A stretch of 37,980 nucleotides of DNA from an uncultured Alistipes sp. Its GTDB lineage: Bacteria; Bacteroidota; Bacteroidia; Bacteroidales; Rikenellaceae. Under the pieces are notes generated by a model. It did no database searches and was not told the DNA's origin. It saw only the letters and a program-made list of their open reading frames with translations. The stretch spans positions 1 to 37,980 of the forward strand of contig CAUDHE010000009.1 in assembly GCA_958449275.1 (NCBI GenBank). The letters are read 5' to 3'. The translations under genes and the position numbers were made by a program. The first letter of the stretch is position 1. Each line of letters opens with the position of its first letter. Below are positions 25,485 to 33,649 of the stretch, piece after piece.

Positions 25485-26060
25485 TTATCGGTTCAGCAGA
25501 TATGCCGCCAGTTTGCGGACGGCACGGCCGCGATGCGAGACGGCGTTCTTCTCGTCGTCGCTCATCTCGGCGAACGAACGGTCGAAACCTTCGGGTATGA
25601 AGATCGGGTCGTAGCCGAAACCGCCCGAACCACGCTCCTCGCGCGATATGGCGCCCCTGACCACTCCGTCGAAAAGAATCTCCCGACCGTCGACTATGAG
25701 AGCTATCGCCGTGCGGAACTGCGCCGAACGGTCGTCGACGGAGGCCATGCGCTCCAGCAACAGCCGTTTGTTGGCCTTGTCGTCGTGGCCGTCGGTGGCG
25801 TAGCGCGCCGAGCGCACTCCGGGCTCGCCGCCGAGAGCGTCGACCTCGAGTCCCGTGTCGTCGGCGAAACAGTCGAGTCCCGTACGAGAACTTATGTAGC
25901 GGGCTTTGGCAAGGGCGTTGCCCTCCAAAGTGGCTTCGTTCTCGGGGATATCCTCAGTGATGCCGCAGTCGCGCGGGGTGAGGAGCGTGAACGAGTCGCC
26001 CAGTTCGCGAGCCACCTCGCGGAGTTTATGGGCGTTATTGGTTGCGAATACTATTTTCAT
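25485..26060 (-). CDS. rdgB: Non-canonical purine NTP pyrophosphatase (RdgB/HAM1)
   Basis: A 191-residue HAM1-family enzyme that hydrolyses dITP, ITP and XTP to monophosphates, keeping deaminated purines out of nucleic acids. The N-terminal KIVFATNNAHKLREV (residues 2-16) binds nucleotide, DCFADDTGLEVDALGGEPGVRSARYA (about 66-91) contains the catalytic acidic residues, and GFGYDPIFIPEG (about 147-158) and SHRGRAVRKL (about 175-184) complete the family pattern. Its upstream spacer, 26061-26187, holds the repeat copy at 26092. Confidence 0.95.
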   Translation of the reverse strand: MKIVFATNNAHKLREVARELGDSFTLLTPRDCGITEDIPENEATLEGNALAKARYISSRTGLDCFADDTGLEVDALGGEPGVRSARYATDGHDDKANKRLLLERMASVDDRSAQFRTAIALIVDGREILFDGVVRGAISREERGSGGFGYDPIFIPEGFDRSFAEMSDDEKNAVSHRGRAVRKLAAYLLNR

Positions 26061-26091
26061 CGTATAATCAATTGTAACGTAATATCAATGG

Positions 26092-26143
26092 TATGCTGTT
26101 CGCCGACGGCGGCAGGAGTGCTTCAGCAGTCCGCCGCGTGGGG
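26092..26143 (+). repeat. 52-base intergenic repeat, module M1 (copy A)
   Basis: This stretch, from TATGCTGTTCG to GTGGGG, aligns without gaps to 34769-34820 with 44 of 52 positions identical; seven of the eight differences are transitions. It lies between the symporter and rdgB genes. One frame reads YAVRR..QE.F-SSP in both copies, but five of the eight differences would change the amino acid, so coding is not supported. Confidence 0.82.
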
Positions 26144-26149
26144 AAGGGC

Positions 26150-26182
26150 GTCGGCGAACAGCCGACCTCGCGATGCGAGGTC
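26150..26182 (+). repeat. Two adjoining hairpins, module M2 (copy A)
   Basis: GTCGGC-GAACA-GCCGAC (26150-26166) shares its last bases with GACCTCGC-GAT-GCGAGGTC (26164-26182), so only one of the two can fully form at once. The second hairpin corresponds to GACATCGC-N3-GCGATGTC in the 15071-15120 copy, with the differing base pair changed on both arms. Confidence 0.72.
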
Positions 26183-26187
26183 GTTTC

Positions 26188-27354
26188 CTATTTCCCGCTT
26201 TTTGCCGCCAAGCGGTCCACGATGACAGCCAGCGCGCCGTCGCCCGTGACATTGCAGGCGGTGCCGAAACTGTCCATGGCAATGTAGAGCGAGATCATCA
26301 GCGCCTGATCGGCCGGCGAGAAGCCCAGCATCGAGGCCAGTACGCCGAGAGCGGCCATGATGGCTCCGCCCGGAACCCCGGGAGCCGCCACCATGGTTAT
26401 GCCCAGCATGAACACGAATCCCGCGAAGAGCGCGAAATCGTAATTCATACCCTGCATTATCATGAGCGCAAGGGCGCAGGCCACGATCTTGAGCATGCTG
26501 CCCGAGAGGTGGATGGTGGCGCACAAAGGTATGACGAATCCCGCAGTCTGTTCGCTCACGCCGAGCGATCGCGCGCGGGCCAGCGTGACGGGAATGGCGG
26601 CAGCCGACGACTGCGTGCCCAACGCTGTGAAGTAGGCGGGCATCATGTCGGCGAGCATCCGCAGCGGATTGCGCCGCGCGACGGCTCCCGCGATGCCGTA
26701 GAGCATGACGAGCCATGCGATGTGGAGCACGAAGATCACGCCTATTATCTTGGCGAAGACGCCCAGCACGCGGAACACCTCGCCCGAGGCGGTCATGTTG
26801 GCGAATATGCCGAAGATGTAGAGAGGCAGCAGAGGCAGTATGACCGTTTCGATGGCCATACTCGTAATGTCGCGGAACTCCGCCGCGCCGCGTCGCAGCA
26901 CGTCGCCGCGCAGGTGGGCTATTCCGAGTCCGAGCATGAAAGCCAAAGCGAGAGCTGTCATGACACTCATGACGGGAGGTATCTCCATCGAGAAAAAGGG
27001 TGCTATGTCGGCGGCAGCGGCGGCTGTGTCGACCTCTATGTGCGAGGTTATGAGCGACGGGAACGCAGCGGCGCCCGCCAGATACGACGCGAAGCCCGCG
27101 GCGACCGTGGCGGCGTAGGCCAGGGCGGCGGTGAGGGCCAGCATGCGCCCTGCGCCGCGTCCGAGGTCGGCTATGGCAGGCGTCACGAGACCCGCTATGA
27201 TGAGCGGGATGGCGAAGCCGAGCAGCTGCCCGAACACCCCGTTGAACGTGACGAATATGCGCACGCACCACTCGGGCAGCAGATTGCCGCAGAGTACTCC
27301 GAGCGCTATGGCCGCCAGTACTCGCGGCAGAAGTCCGAAGCGTAATCTTTTCAT
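26188..27354 (-). CDS. Dicarboxylate/amino acid:cation symporter (DAACS family)
   Basis: A 388-residue inner-membrane secondary transporter of the glutamate/dicarboxylate/serine symporter family. Family marks are the serine-rich re-entrant loop ALGTQSSAAAIPVTL (near residue 230), the membrane segment with CATIHLSGSMLKI (near 280), and the second re-entrant loop APGVPGGAIMAALGVL, followed by MDSFGTACNVTGDGA, where the conserved Asp and Asn bind substrate and sodium. Eight or more hydrophobic segments are seen. SstT-like serine/threonine uptake is plausible but the substrate cannot be fixed. The OMP gene lies 16 bases upstream. Confidence 0.93.
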   Translation of the reverse strand: MKRLRFGLLPRVLAAIALGVLCGNLLPEWCVRIFVTFNGVFGQLLGFAIPLIIAGLVTPAIADLGRGAGRMLALTAALAYAATVAAGFASYLAGAAAFPSLITSHIEVDTAAAAADIAPFFSMEIPPVMSVMTALALAFMLGLGIAHLRGDVLRRGAAEFRDITSMAIETVILPLLPLYIFGIFANMTASGEVFRVLGVFAKIIGVIFVLHIAWLVMLYGIAGAVARRNPLRMLADMMPAYFTALGTQSSAAAIPVTLARARSLGVSEQTAGFVIPLCATIHLSGSMLKIVACALALMIMQGMNYDFALFAGFVFMLGITMVAAPGVPGGAIMAALGVLASMLGFSPADQALMISLYIAMDSFGTACNVTGDGALAVIVDRLAAKSGK

Positions 27355-27370
27355 GTCGGATAACTTGGAT

Positions 27371-28171
27371 TTAACGGAACGAATATCCCACTCCCACGCA
27401 TGCCATGCCGCGCAGTCCCGCGCCGAACTCGGCGAACCCGTGCAGCCGTCGTCCTACGCTTATGCCCGCCAGGGTGAGGGTTACGACGGGATACGACTGA
27501 TGAAAGCGCTTCACTTCGTCGGAATCGATGCGGGTGAAGTCGCAGGCATAACCAGCCTGAAGCTCGGAGTAGCACTTCACCAGCGGTCGGTCGATCCAGT
27601 TCAGGCGCAACGCGGGCACTATGCCCAGCGTCGACGTGCGGCAGGTAAAAATCCGCTCGCCGTTCTTCGAGGCGCTGTCCTTCATCGTCGATACGCTCAC
27701 CGAGAGTCCCACCGACCAGCGACGCGAGAGGCGGTACATGTAGCCCACGGCCAGTCCGTACGTACGTCTGTCGTCGCCGTAACGATAGGTATCGCCGTCG
27801 ATGCCGAACTCGATTCCGTTGCTTCCGAAAATATAGGGCGAGAGTCCGTACGACGCCGTAACCTCGTGGCGGCAGGTGAAAGTACGCCATACGGCGTGGA
27901 ACATCTTGCGTGCGGCGCGTCTCACCTCGCGCGGACCCGATCGGGCAGCTTTGCGTACGGCGAGGGCCGCCATTACGGTTTCGGAACACTCCTTATAGGT
28001 CAGATTGCGGCGTACTTCGGAGTGCATGGCAGTCGGTGAGGCCTCGGCGGCCTCTACGGGCAGGTTGCACAGTTCGGTATCGCCGGGACCGTCGACCGAT
28101 ATGCGATCCTGAGCGGCGGCAGTCGTGGCCGCGAATGCGGCGGCGACGAGCAGGGTGAAAATCTTCTTCAT
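27371..28171 (-). CDS. Outer-membrane protein, small beta-barrel type
   Basis: A 266-residue exported protein with a signal peptide ending near TAAAQ (residue 21). The first part (about 35-110) is charged and probably periplasmic or helical (AALAVRKAARSGPREVRRAARK). From about residue 115 on, alternating strands appear (TASYGLSPYIFGSNGIEFGIDG, RRTYGLAVGYMYRLSRRWSVGLSVSVST, GIVPALRLNWI, CYSELQAGYACDF), ending in VGVGYSFR, with the aromatic near the C-terminus usual for outer-membrane barrels. I do not recognise the exact family. It is 45 bases after the HAD gene and 16 before the symporter gene. Confidence 0.68.
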   Translation of the reverse strand: MKKIFTLLVAAAFAATTAAAQDRISVDGPGDTELCNLPVEAAEASPTAMHSEVRRNLTYKECSETVMAALAVRKAARSGPREVRRAARKMFHAVWRTFTCRHEVTASYGLSPYIFGSNGIEFGIDGDTYRYGDDRRTYGLAVGYMYRLSRRWSVGLSVSVSTMKDSASKNGERIFTCRTSTLGIVPALRLNWIDRPLVKCYSELQAGYACDFTRIDSDEVKRFHQSYPVVTLTLAGISVGRRLHGFAEFGAGLRGMACVGVGYSFR

Positions 28172-28216
28172 TCTATTATTGCAGGTTGTTTCTCAGCATC
28201 GGTGGGCGGGGCGGCG

Positions 28217-29059
28217 CTATTGTTTTATGACCTCCAGCTGTTCGAGACGCGCATCGGCGGCAGCCTTGTCGATGATGGCCTTAACCAAAGTGTCCATCTC
28301 CGATCCCGCAGAGTAATCGGCGGGGCAGACATAGTTCACGCGGTTGTCGCGTATGAGCGCGTTCATCTCGCGGCGCTTGCTCCGATCGTCGGGGTTGTAG
28401 ACGGCGATGGAGTGGCCGCCGTAGTTCTTCACCAGTTTCATGCAGGGGATGTCGGTGGTGCCGTCGCCGACGTAAATCATACGTTTGAACGGCACGGGAC
28501 GGTGGTTCTCCTCCATGTATTGGTTGACCATGCGGGTGTCGTAGACCGACTCCACGCCTTTGTTAATCTTGAATATGAACTGCGTCTTGTTCGTGTAGTT
28601 GACCGCCACGGCGGGCCAGTAGGCTATGTCGTCGACGTTGTAGAGGAACGAGCAGGCGTAGATATGTTTAAATTCGCGGGCGATGGAGGTGCCTTCGATG
28701 ATCTCCTTAAGCCCCGACGAATTGACGTAATGCAACAACCGCAGACCGCGTTCGGCGGCGTAGGCGTTCATGCGGGGGAACCAGCCCTCGACGCCGCGGT
28801 AGTAGGCGATGTTGCGGCCCGACTCCTGAAACGCCTCGCGGCGCAACGACAGTCCCTTGCTCTGCGCCTCCTGAATCATGCGTGCCATGTAGGTAAGCAC
28901 GGGGTCGGCATCCTGCGCTTCGGCCAGGGCGTTGGCCTCGGACCAAAACTCCTTGTTGCTTTTGCCAACGGCGGGAATGAAATCGTATTCCTGCATGTTG
29001 CCCGGCGCCAGAGTGCCGTCGAAATCGTAGATCAGCGCTACGGTGAGTTCCTGCTCCAT
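28217..29059 (-). CDS. HAD-superfamily phosphatase
   Basis: A 280-residue haloacid dehalogenase-like hydrolase. Motif I, YDFDGTLAPG, holds the nucleophile Asp12 and the general acid Asp14; motif II Thr/Ser is probably in LHYVNSSG (near residue 112); and motif III/IV YVGDGTTDIPC is near 190, with the lysine VPFKR just before it. An inserted helical cap of about 85 residues lies between motifs I and II, as in C1-type HADs. The substrate is unknown; phosphoserine- or pyridoxal-phosphate-like small molecules are typical. It is the first gene of the five-gene minus-strand unit and has a TACATTTG -7 element 54 bases upstream. Confidence 0.88.
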   Translation of the reverse strand: MEQELTVALIYDFDGTLAPGNMQEYDFIPAVGKSNKEFWSEANALAEAQDADPVLTYMARMIQEAQSKGLSLRREAFQESGRNIAYYRGVEGWFPRMNAYAAERGLRLLHYVNSSGLKEIIEGTSIAREFKHIYACSFLYNVDDIAYWPAVAVNYTNKTQFIFKINKGVESVYDTRMVNQYMEENHRPVPFKRMIYVGDGTTDIPCMKLVKNYGGHSIAVYNPDDRSKRREMNALIRDNRVNYVCPADYSAGSEMDTLVKAIIDKAAADARLEQLEVIKQ

Positions 29060-29112
29060 GATGATGTTTCGTTATGTCCGCACGGCTTTCGTCTGCGGGA
29101 CGGGTTGATTTG

Positions 29113-29120
29113 CAAATGTA
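29113..29120 (-). promoter_or_regulatory. -7 element TACATTTG upstream of the HAD gene
   Basis: On the minus strand TACATTTG fits TAnnTTTG; the 25 bases before it are AT-rich but hold no clear TTG at -33. The predicted leader is about 45 nt. Between this element and the phage-side promoter at 29326 lie about 200 bases without a gene or obvious repeat. Confidence 0.55.
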
Positions 29121-29325
29121 ATAATTTATAACGGAATAACAGGCATTCGGGCGACGGAATGTTAGCAGCCGAGAGTGGCACGCACGTGGCGCGAGATGAT
29201 CGGTACGAGACACGATGCTTCGACGGAGTCGTGCATACGCAAGCGATTCAGGACATTAACCGTTCGCGGGCAGGCGTCGGCCCATACAATTTTATTAAAT
29301 TATTGAATTTTTATTATCAAAACTC

Positions 29326-29356
29326 TTGACAAACGGTTTTTCGCATATTATATTTG
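29326..29356 (+). promoter_or_regulatory. Bacteroidetes-type promoter of the phage-structural block
   Basis: TTG (29326-29328), 20 bases and TATATTTG (29349-29356) form a full-consensus Bacteroidetes promoter, preceded by 40 bases of almost pure A/T (29287-29322). It points at the phage-type genes; transcription would start near 29362, about 370 nt before the first clear gene at 29734. A host-type promoter suggests transcription by the housekeeping host polymerase without a phage factor. Confidence 0.8.
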
Positions 29357-29361
29357 CACTG

Positions 29362-29733
29362 TCAAACGACACGCCGTAAAGGCTGAAGTCCTTATTCGAC
29401 CCGAAAACATCATATCAATTTTTTAACTTCATGAACCCTGCCGAGAGAGAGGGCGGCACATCGTGCGCCCATGGGTTGCCACCGAAAATAGTGAATGCTC
29501 GTCCGCGACAACGCCCGCATAGTTTGCGGTCTGCCTGCGGCGGAGGATTGCAGCCGACATTCCGCATAAAAAAAATTATCGACACCGATGCGGCGCTTAG
29601 CCCGAGTTATCGACAATGCCGCATCGACGCCTTAATATACGGATAAACATATCGTTGCGCCGCACAAGGCGTATGGTTGTCGACATCGTATAGAAATTTG
29701 TCAACAGAATTATAAACAAAAAAAACTCCAGCC
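29362..29733 (+). other. Long leader of the phage-type operon with structured repeats
   Basis: This non-coding stretch of about 370 bases holds a 9-bp stem, CGATGCGGC (29586-29594) with GCCGCATCG (29618-29626), and two copies of TTATCGACA (29577-29585 and 29607-29615), one mismatch from the DnaA-box consensus TTATnCACA. A 71-codon frame at 29431-29646 opens with ATG 68 bases after the predicted start site but lacks codon bias, is rich in Pro/Arg/Cys and resembles no family I know, so I do not annotate it as a gene. Confidence 0.45.
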
Positions 29734-30138
29734 ATGAACCGAATCTACCTGCTCGATGCCGTAGAGAGCATCGCCGTCGAAAACGGATACGAGTTTCATT
29801 CGGCCGACGACCGTTACATGTCGCAACACGTCGCCGCCTATCCCGCCATGTGGCTCTCGCCGCCGCAATTCTCGTCGATGGAGGGGCGCAGCCACGGCAA
29901 GATAACCTATTCGGTAACTTTGCATGCACTCGATGCGGGGGCGAAACTCTCGCCTGCAGAGCGCAACGGAGCCAGGGCGAAGCTCGAACACGATCTGGTG
30001 GAGCTGTTCACCGCGCTGTCGAAAAAGAGCCTGGTGCTGGCGGTGGAGAATCTTGCCATACGCGCCGCCGACAGCACTCTGACGACCCACGGTGAGGTGT
30101 CGGCAACGGCAACGGCCGATGTGGTGACATTTTTCTGA
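29734..30138 (+). CDS. Phage-block protein of unknown function (tail completion-like?)
   Basis: A 134-residue soluble protein, first gene of the phage-type block, with the A-rich leader CAAAAAAAACTCCAGCC before its start. It has a compact alpha/beta pattern: N-terminal helix (IYLLDAVESIAVENG), a mid-part with strands (GKITYSVTLHALDAG), a central amphipathic helix (AERNGARAKLEHDLVELFTALSKK) and C-terminal strands (VENLAIRAADSTLTTHGEVSATATADVVTFF). Size, fold pattern and place are compatible with a tail-terminator or minor tail protein, but I recognise no family, so this role is a guess from context. Confidence 0.75.
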   Translation: MNRIYLLDAVESIAVENGYEFHSADDRYMSQHVAAYPAMWLSPPQFSSMEGRSHGKITYSVTLHALDAGAKLSPAERNGARAKLEHDLVELFTALSKKSLVLAVENLAIRAADSTLTTHGEVSATATADVVTFF

Positions 30139-30149
30139 GAGCGATTCGC

Positions 30150-30240
30150 ACATCGCGATGTCACGGCGTGATACCGTTGCAAAACCAAATCCCGCGGTCG
30201 GACCACCTGCGGCTTGCGGAGAACGCGCCGAGCCGACCGC
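30150..30240 (+). repeat. Hairpin-rich spacer with modules M2-like and M4
   Basis: The spacer between the first two phage-block genes has the palindrome ACATCGCGATGT (30150-30161, like the arms of module M2), then GCGGTCGG (30194-30201) pairing with CCGACCGC (30233-30240). Between those arms lies GCGGCTTGCGGAGAACGC (30209-30226), matching 37869-37886 on the minus strand at 17 of 18 positions. Confidence 0.6.
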
Positions 30241-30276
30241 CTGCCGATCCCGACAATTTACAAAAAACACCATCCC

Positions 30277-31251
30277 ATGAAATTCACATCAGTTCCCGCA
30301 GGGTTCGTTTCGTTCCGCGAACCGCTGCCATACGTTTTCGACGCCGAGGGCGCACCGCGCGACATTACGTTTACGATAGTCGACACCGAAAGCGGCGCGA
30401 CGATAGGTTCGAAAAAGCTCTACGCCGCCACCGCAGGCGAAATCGATATCGCACCCTATCTGCGCCGCGCCGCACGGTGCCGCATGCCCGACGAAGTGAC
30501 CGAATGCGCCGTAATCGACACCGGAGGCCGCGTGAAGGTGCGCGTGGAGGCTGAGGGCGTCGCCTCGCCCGTGCGGACGTTCATTGCGGCGAAGGTCGCC
30601 GATGACAAGCTCTACGCCCTTCTCGCCACGCAGTACGCCTTCCGCACAATGGCAGCCGACGAGTTCGACATGATAGGTTACTTCGCCATGCCCGACGCCG
30701 TGGTCGAAATAGTGATCGAGGCTTTCGGCGACAACGGTTACGAGCGTATGATCCTGACTCCTCCCGCAGGGGGTCAGCGCACCTTCGCCGTCACGCCGCG
30801 CAGCTTCGCCGCGACCACGTCGGCGATGCGGGTCACGATCAGAGTAGACGACGAGGCGGCAGACGTGATTGATTACCGAATCGTCGAAAATCTCTCCGAC
30901 GCATGTCGCCTGGCATGGTTCGACCGCCACGGCGCCCCCGAACTCTACACCTTTCCCGCCCGAAAGCGAACGGTCGTCGCAGCGGCGCGCGATCGCACGG
31001 AGAGCATCCGCGGACGCGAGGATCGGGTGGCGGCGCGCGATCGCAGGGTGACGCTCGTGTCGGCCTACGAACCCCGCGCGCAGGCCGAGGCCATAGCCGA
31101 AATGGTCGCTTCGCCAGAAGTGTATGAAGCACTCGGCGGCCGCACGCGCAGGGTATCGCTCGCGACCGACAACGCGGTGACGCTCTACGGCGGTGAAATG
31201 AATCTGGTCGAGGTGGAGATCGGCACCTCGGGAGAGGAGGGCGGGTTATGA
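30277..31251 (+). CDS. Phage-block protein, probable tail/baseplate component
   Basis: The start at 30277 follows an A-rich leader (TTTACAAAAAACACC) and gives 324 residues; an earlier in-frame start at 30214 lies in the repeat spacer and is unlikely. The N-terminal two thirds are beta-rich (PLPYVFDAEGAPRDITFTIVD, TRS-like strands). Residues about 205-235 read NLSDACRLAWFDRHGAPELYTFP, a pattern I associate with tail-tip or baseplate proteins of Bacteroidetes siphophages. An Arg-rich segment (RKRTVVAAARDRTESIRGREDR) follows. Its stop overlaps the next start by 4 bases (ATGA at 31248), so the two proteins are translationally coupled and probably made in fixed ratio. The family call is tentative. 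Confidence 0.72.
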   Translation: MKFTSVPAGFVSFREPLPYVFDAEGAPRDITFTIVDTESGATIGSKKLYAATAGEIDIAPYLRRAARCRMPDEVTECAVIDTGGRVKVRVEAEGVASPVRTFIAAKVADDKLYALLATQYAFRTMAADEFDMIGYFAMPDAVVEIVIEAFGDNGYERMILTPPAGGQRTFAVTPRSFAATTSAMRVTIRVDDEAADVIDYRIVENLSDACRLAWFDRHGAPELYTFPARKRTVVAAARDRTESIRGREDRVAARDRRVTLVSAYEPRAQAEAIAEMVASPEVYEALGGRTRRVSLATDNAVTLYGGEMNLVEVEIGTSGEEGGL

Positions 31252-33569
31252 TTACCGTAAGAATCGACTCCGCGACGTGCGATCTGTGCCGCGAAGATGC
31301 CGAGCCGCTGATGGGAAAGATCTACGATTTCGATGCGTTGGCCGATCCCGAAAGCGCGCGAACGGGCCGCAGCATCGTCGTGCGGCTCCCCTCCACGCCC
31401 CGTAACGACGCCCTTGCGGGATATGCTTTCGATCCTTGCGGCACGGAGAGGTTCAATGCGGCGTATCACGAGGGCGTGATCGAGGCTGACGGTGCGGAAC
31501 TGCTGCGCGGCGCGGTTCGTCTGATCGGGGCGAAACGGACGGGCGGCGCGGCGTATTACCTGATCGGCATCACTGGCGGCGCGGGCGAATGGGCCGAACG
31601 GGCCGCGAGGACGCAGTTGGGCGAGGCGCTGTCGGATTATTCCCTCACTCTCACGGGCGAAGCGATAGAGAAGAGCTGGAGCGACGATTCGCCCGTGAAG
31701 TTTCTGCCCGTGCATCGCGACGAATATCGGGCCGCATACAGCACGACGAGCATCTATCCGCCGCAGAGAATGATGAGTGCGGCCGATTACATGCCCTTCC
31801 TGTCGATTGCCGCCCTGACGAAGGCGATATTCGCCGATGCGGGCTACGAGCTGCGAAGCGAATTCATGTCGGGCGAGGAGTTCCGCAGCCTCTTCATGAG
31901 CGGACGCCGACCTGCCGTGTCGACCGCGCGGCTGCAATCGTCGATGGGCTTTCTGGCGGGCCGCACGGGCGAGGCGACGGCCGAAGCCGACTCGCTGGGG
32001 CGGGTCTACGTGTCGCCGCTGGTGTTGACCCATTCGCTGGGCAACTTCGTCGATACGACCGACGGCGAGGAGCTTTACAACCGCAACGGGGTGCTGACCG
32101 TCGATGCCGACGGCGTGCGGTTCACGCCCCTGTCCACGGTGACCGCGGGATTCGAATTCAGGCTTAAATACGTCACCGACTACCGTATTCTCTCGCGTGA
32201 GCGTCTGGAGGGATTCGATTCGGTATATGTCGACACGGGATGCGACATCCGTTTCCGCATACCCAACCCCTTCGGCGACCGCCGCACCGCGCCCGTGACG
32301 GGCAACGAGTACATGTGCATCGTATTCGACCACGAGGATAACGCGGCATATCGTCTGATGCGCGGCGACGACGGCGTCGCCGCGTGGGCAGGACGCACGA
32401 CGAAGGTTGTAGTCCCCGCGGCGGGCGGCGGGGCGCAATGCGCACTGCATATCCGCAACGCCGACGGTTCGTATTCACCGTTCGCGGGCGACTGGGCCAT
32501 GTACGACGGCTATGTGGCCGAAACGGGGCGTACCGAAGTGGACGTCACGGTCCGATCGCCGTCGGAGAAAATCACGCCGTCGTCGCCCAAACGCTTCACG
32601 AGGATGTATCTGCACGGGGCGCGTGAAGGGCAGAGCGTTACGCTGTCGAAAGAGTGTCGGCTCGGTCCCGTATTCTCGTCCGCGCCCGCCGAAGGCGCAG
32701 CGATAGGCGCGGCCGACATAGCCGACCATGCCGCCTCGCAGGCCGATCTGCTCGGAGCGTTGCAGCACATGTTCAACCTGCGGTTCTATACCGACGCGGT
32801 GCGGAAACGGGTCTACGCCGAACCGTACGACGGCTTTTTCCGCGACGACGTGCACGACTGGAGCGATCGCGCGGACTTCGCGTGCGACATCGAGATCAGC
32901 GATCTGGCTGCCGAAGTGCACGAGCTGCGGACGCTTGCCTATCGGTCGGACGGAGGAGGCGCAGTGACCCGATTCGAAGCCGAGAGCGGCGAACGTCTCG
33001 GAGAGTGGAGCCATGTCACCCCGTCGCGCATAGCTTTGCAGGGCGAGCGGCGTTTGGCGAACGGACTGTTCTGCGCCACGCTCGACGCTTCGGGCATATA
33101 CGCCTCGGCGCCGTCGGCCGAGGTCGTACAGACGGGCGACCGCGACGGCGAAGACGAGACCGATGCTGCCGTACGCGTGGTTCGCTACGAAGGTTTGCGC
33201 GCTCTGCCCGCGGGCGAACGCTGGGGGTATCCCTCCTACGGCACCGACTACCCTTCGGCGGCGTTCCATCGTGCGGGAGCATTCACCCTCTGTTTCGAGG
33301 ATCGCGACGGCGCGGCGGGGCTGCATCGTCGTTACGACGCGCAGTGGCGCACGGAGGGGTTTCGTCAGGCGGTAAGCCTCACGATAGCTTTGGACCCCGA
33401 CGAGCTGGTCGCCCTGCTCGACTACGAGAGCGACGGACCGAACATAAGGTCGTTGTTCCGACTCTGCGTCGACGGGCAAACGGCTCTCTACCGTCTTCGC
33501 TCCGTGGATGAGTACGACACCGCGCGCCACGCGGCGCGCTGCGTGTTCTTCCGCATAGAGCGCGACTGA
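31248..33569 (+). CDS. Large phage tail-associated protein
   Basis: A 773-residue protein coupled by a 4-base overlap to the preceding gene. The first 120 residues (LMGKIYDFDALADPESARTG, SIVVRLPSTPRNDALAGYAFDP, FNAAYHEGVIEADGAELLRGAVRLIG) follow the pattern at the start of large tail-associated proteins of Bacteroidetes siphophages: a strand, a PxTPxND loop, then FNxxx and an L-RG-V strand. The middle and C-terminal parts are beta-rich with no obvious enzyme motif, and no collagen-like repeat or tape-measure coiled coil is seen. It probably builds the tail tip or baseplate hub. Family assignment is inference from pattern. Confidence 0.7.
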   Translation: MITVRIDSATCDLCREDAEPLMGKIYDFDALADPESARTGRSIVVRLPSTPRNDALAGYAFDPCGTERFNAAYHEGVIEADGAELLRGAVRLIGAKRTGGAAYYLIGITGGAGEWAERAARTQLGEALSDYSLTLTGEAIEKSWSDDSPVKFLPVHRDEYRAAYSTTSIYPPQRMMSAADYMPFLSIAALTKAIFADAGYELRSEFMSGEEFRSLFMSGRRPAVSTARLQSSMGFLAGRTGEATAEADSLGRVYVSPLVLTHSLGNFVDTTDGEELYNRNGVLTVDADGVRFTPLSTVTAGFEFRLKYVTDYRILSRERLEGFDSVYVDTGCDIRFRIPNPFGDRRTAPVTGNEYMCIVFDHEDNAAYRLMRGDDGVAAWAGRTTKVVVPAAGGGAQCALHIRNADGSYSPFAGDWAMYDGYVAETGRTEVDVTVRSPSEKITPSSPKRFTRMYLHGAREGQSVTLSKECRLGPVFSSAPAEGAAIGAADIADHAASQADLLGALQHMFNLRFYTDAVRKRVYAEPYDGFFRDDVHDWSDRADFACDIEISDLAAEVHELRTLAYRSDGGGAVTRFEAESGERLGEWSHVTPSRIALQGERRLANGLFCATLDASGIYASAPSAEVVQTGDRDGEDETDAAVRVVRYEGLRALPAGERWGYPSYGTDYPSAAFHRAGAFTLCFEDRDGAAGLHRRYDAQWRTEGFRQAVSLTIALDPDELVALLDYESDGPNIRSLFRLCVDGQTALYRLRSVDEYDTARHAARCVFFRIERD

Positions 33570-33649
33570 CAAAGGCCGCGGTCTAAAGGCAATCGTCCGA
33601 ACGACAGCCGAAAAAAAATCTCAACAGACAAAAAACTTAAACCCTACTT

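Noticed and set aside
29431..29646. A 71-codon frame in the leader of the phage block
   Set aside because: The start is at a plausible distance from the promoter, but codon use is random, the product is Pro/Arg/Cys-rich without helix or strand periodicity, and the opposite strand is equally open. Kept as leader sequence.
31185..33572. Long antisense frames over the large tail-associated gene
   Set aside because: Shadow frames; the sense frame has the tail-type N-terminal pattern and is translationally coupled to the gene before it.
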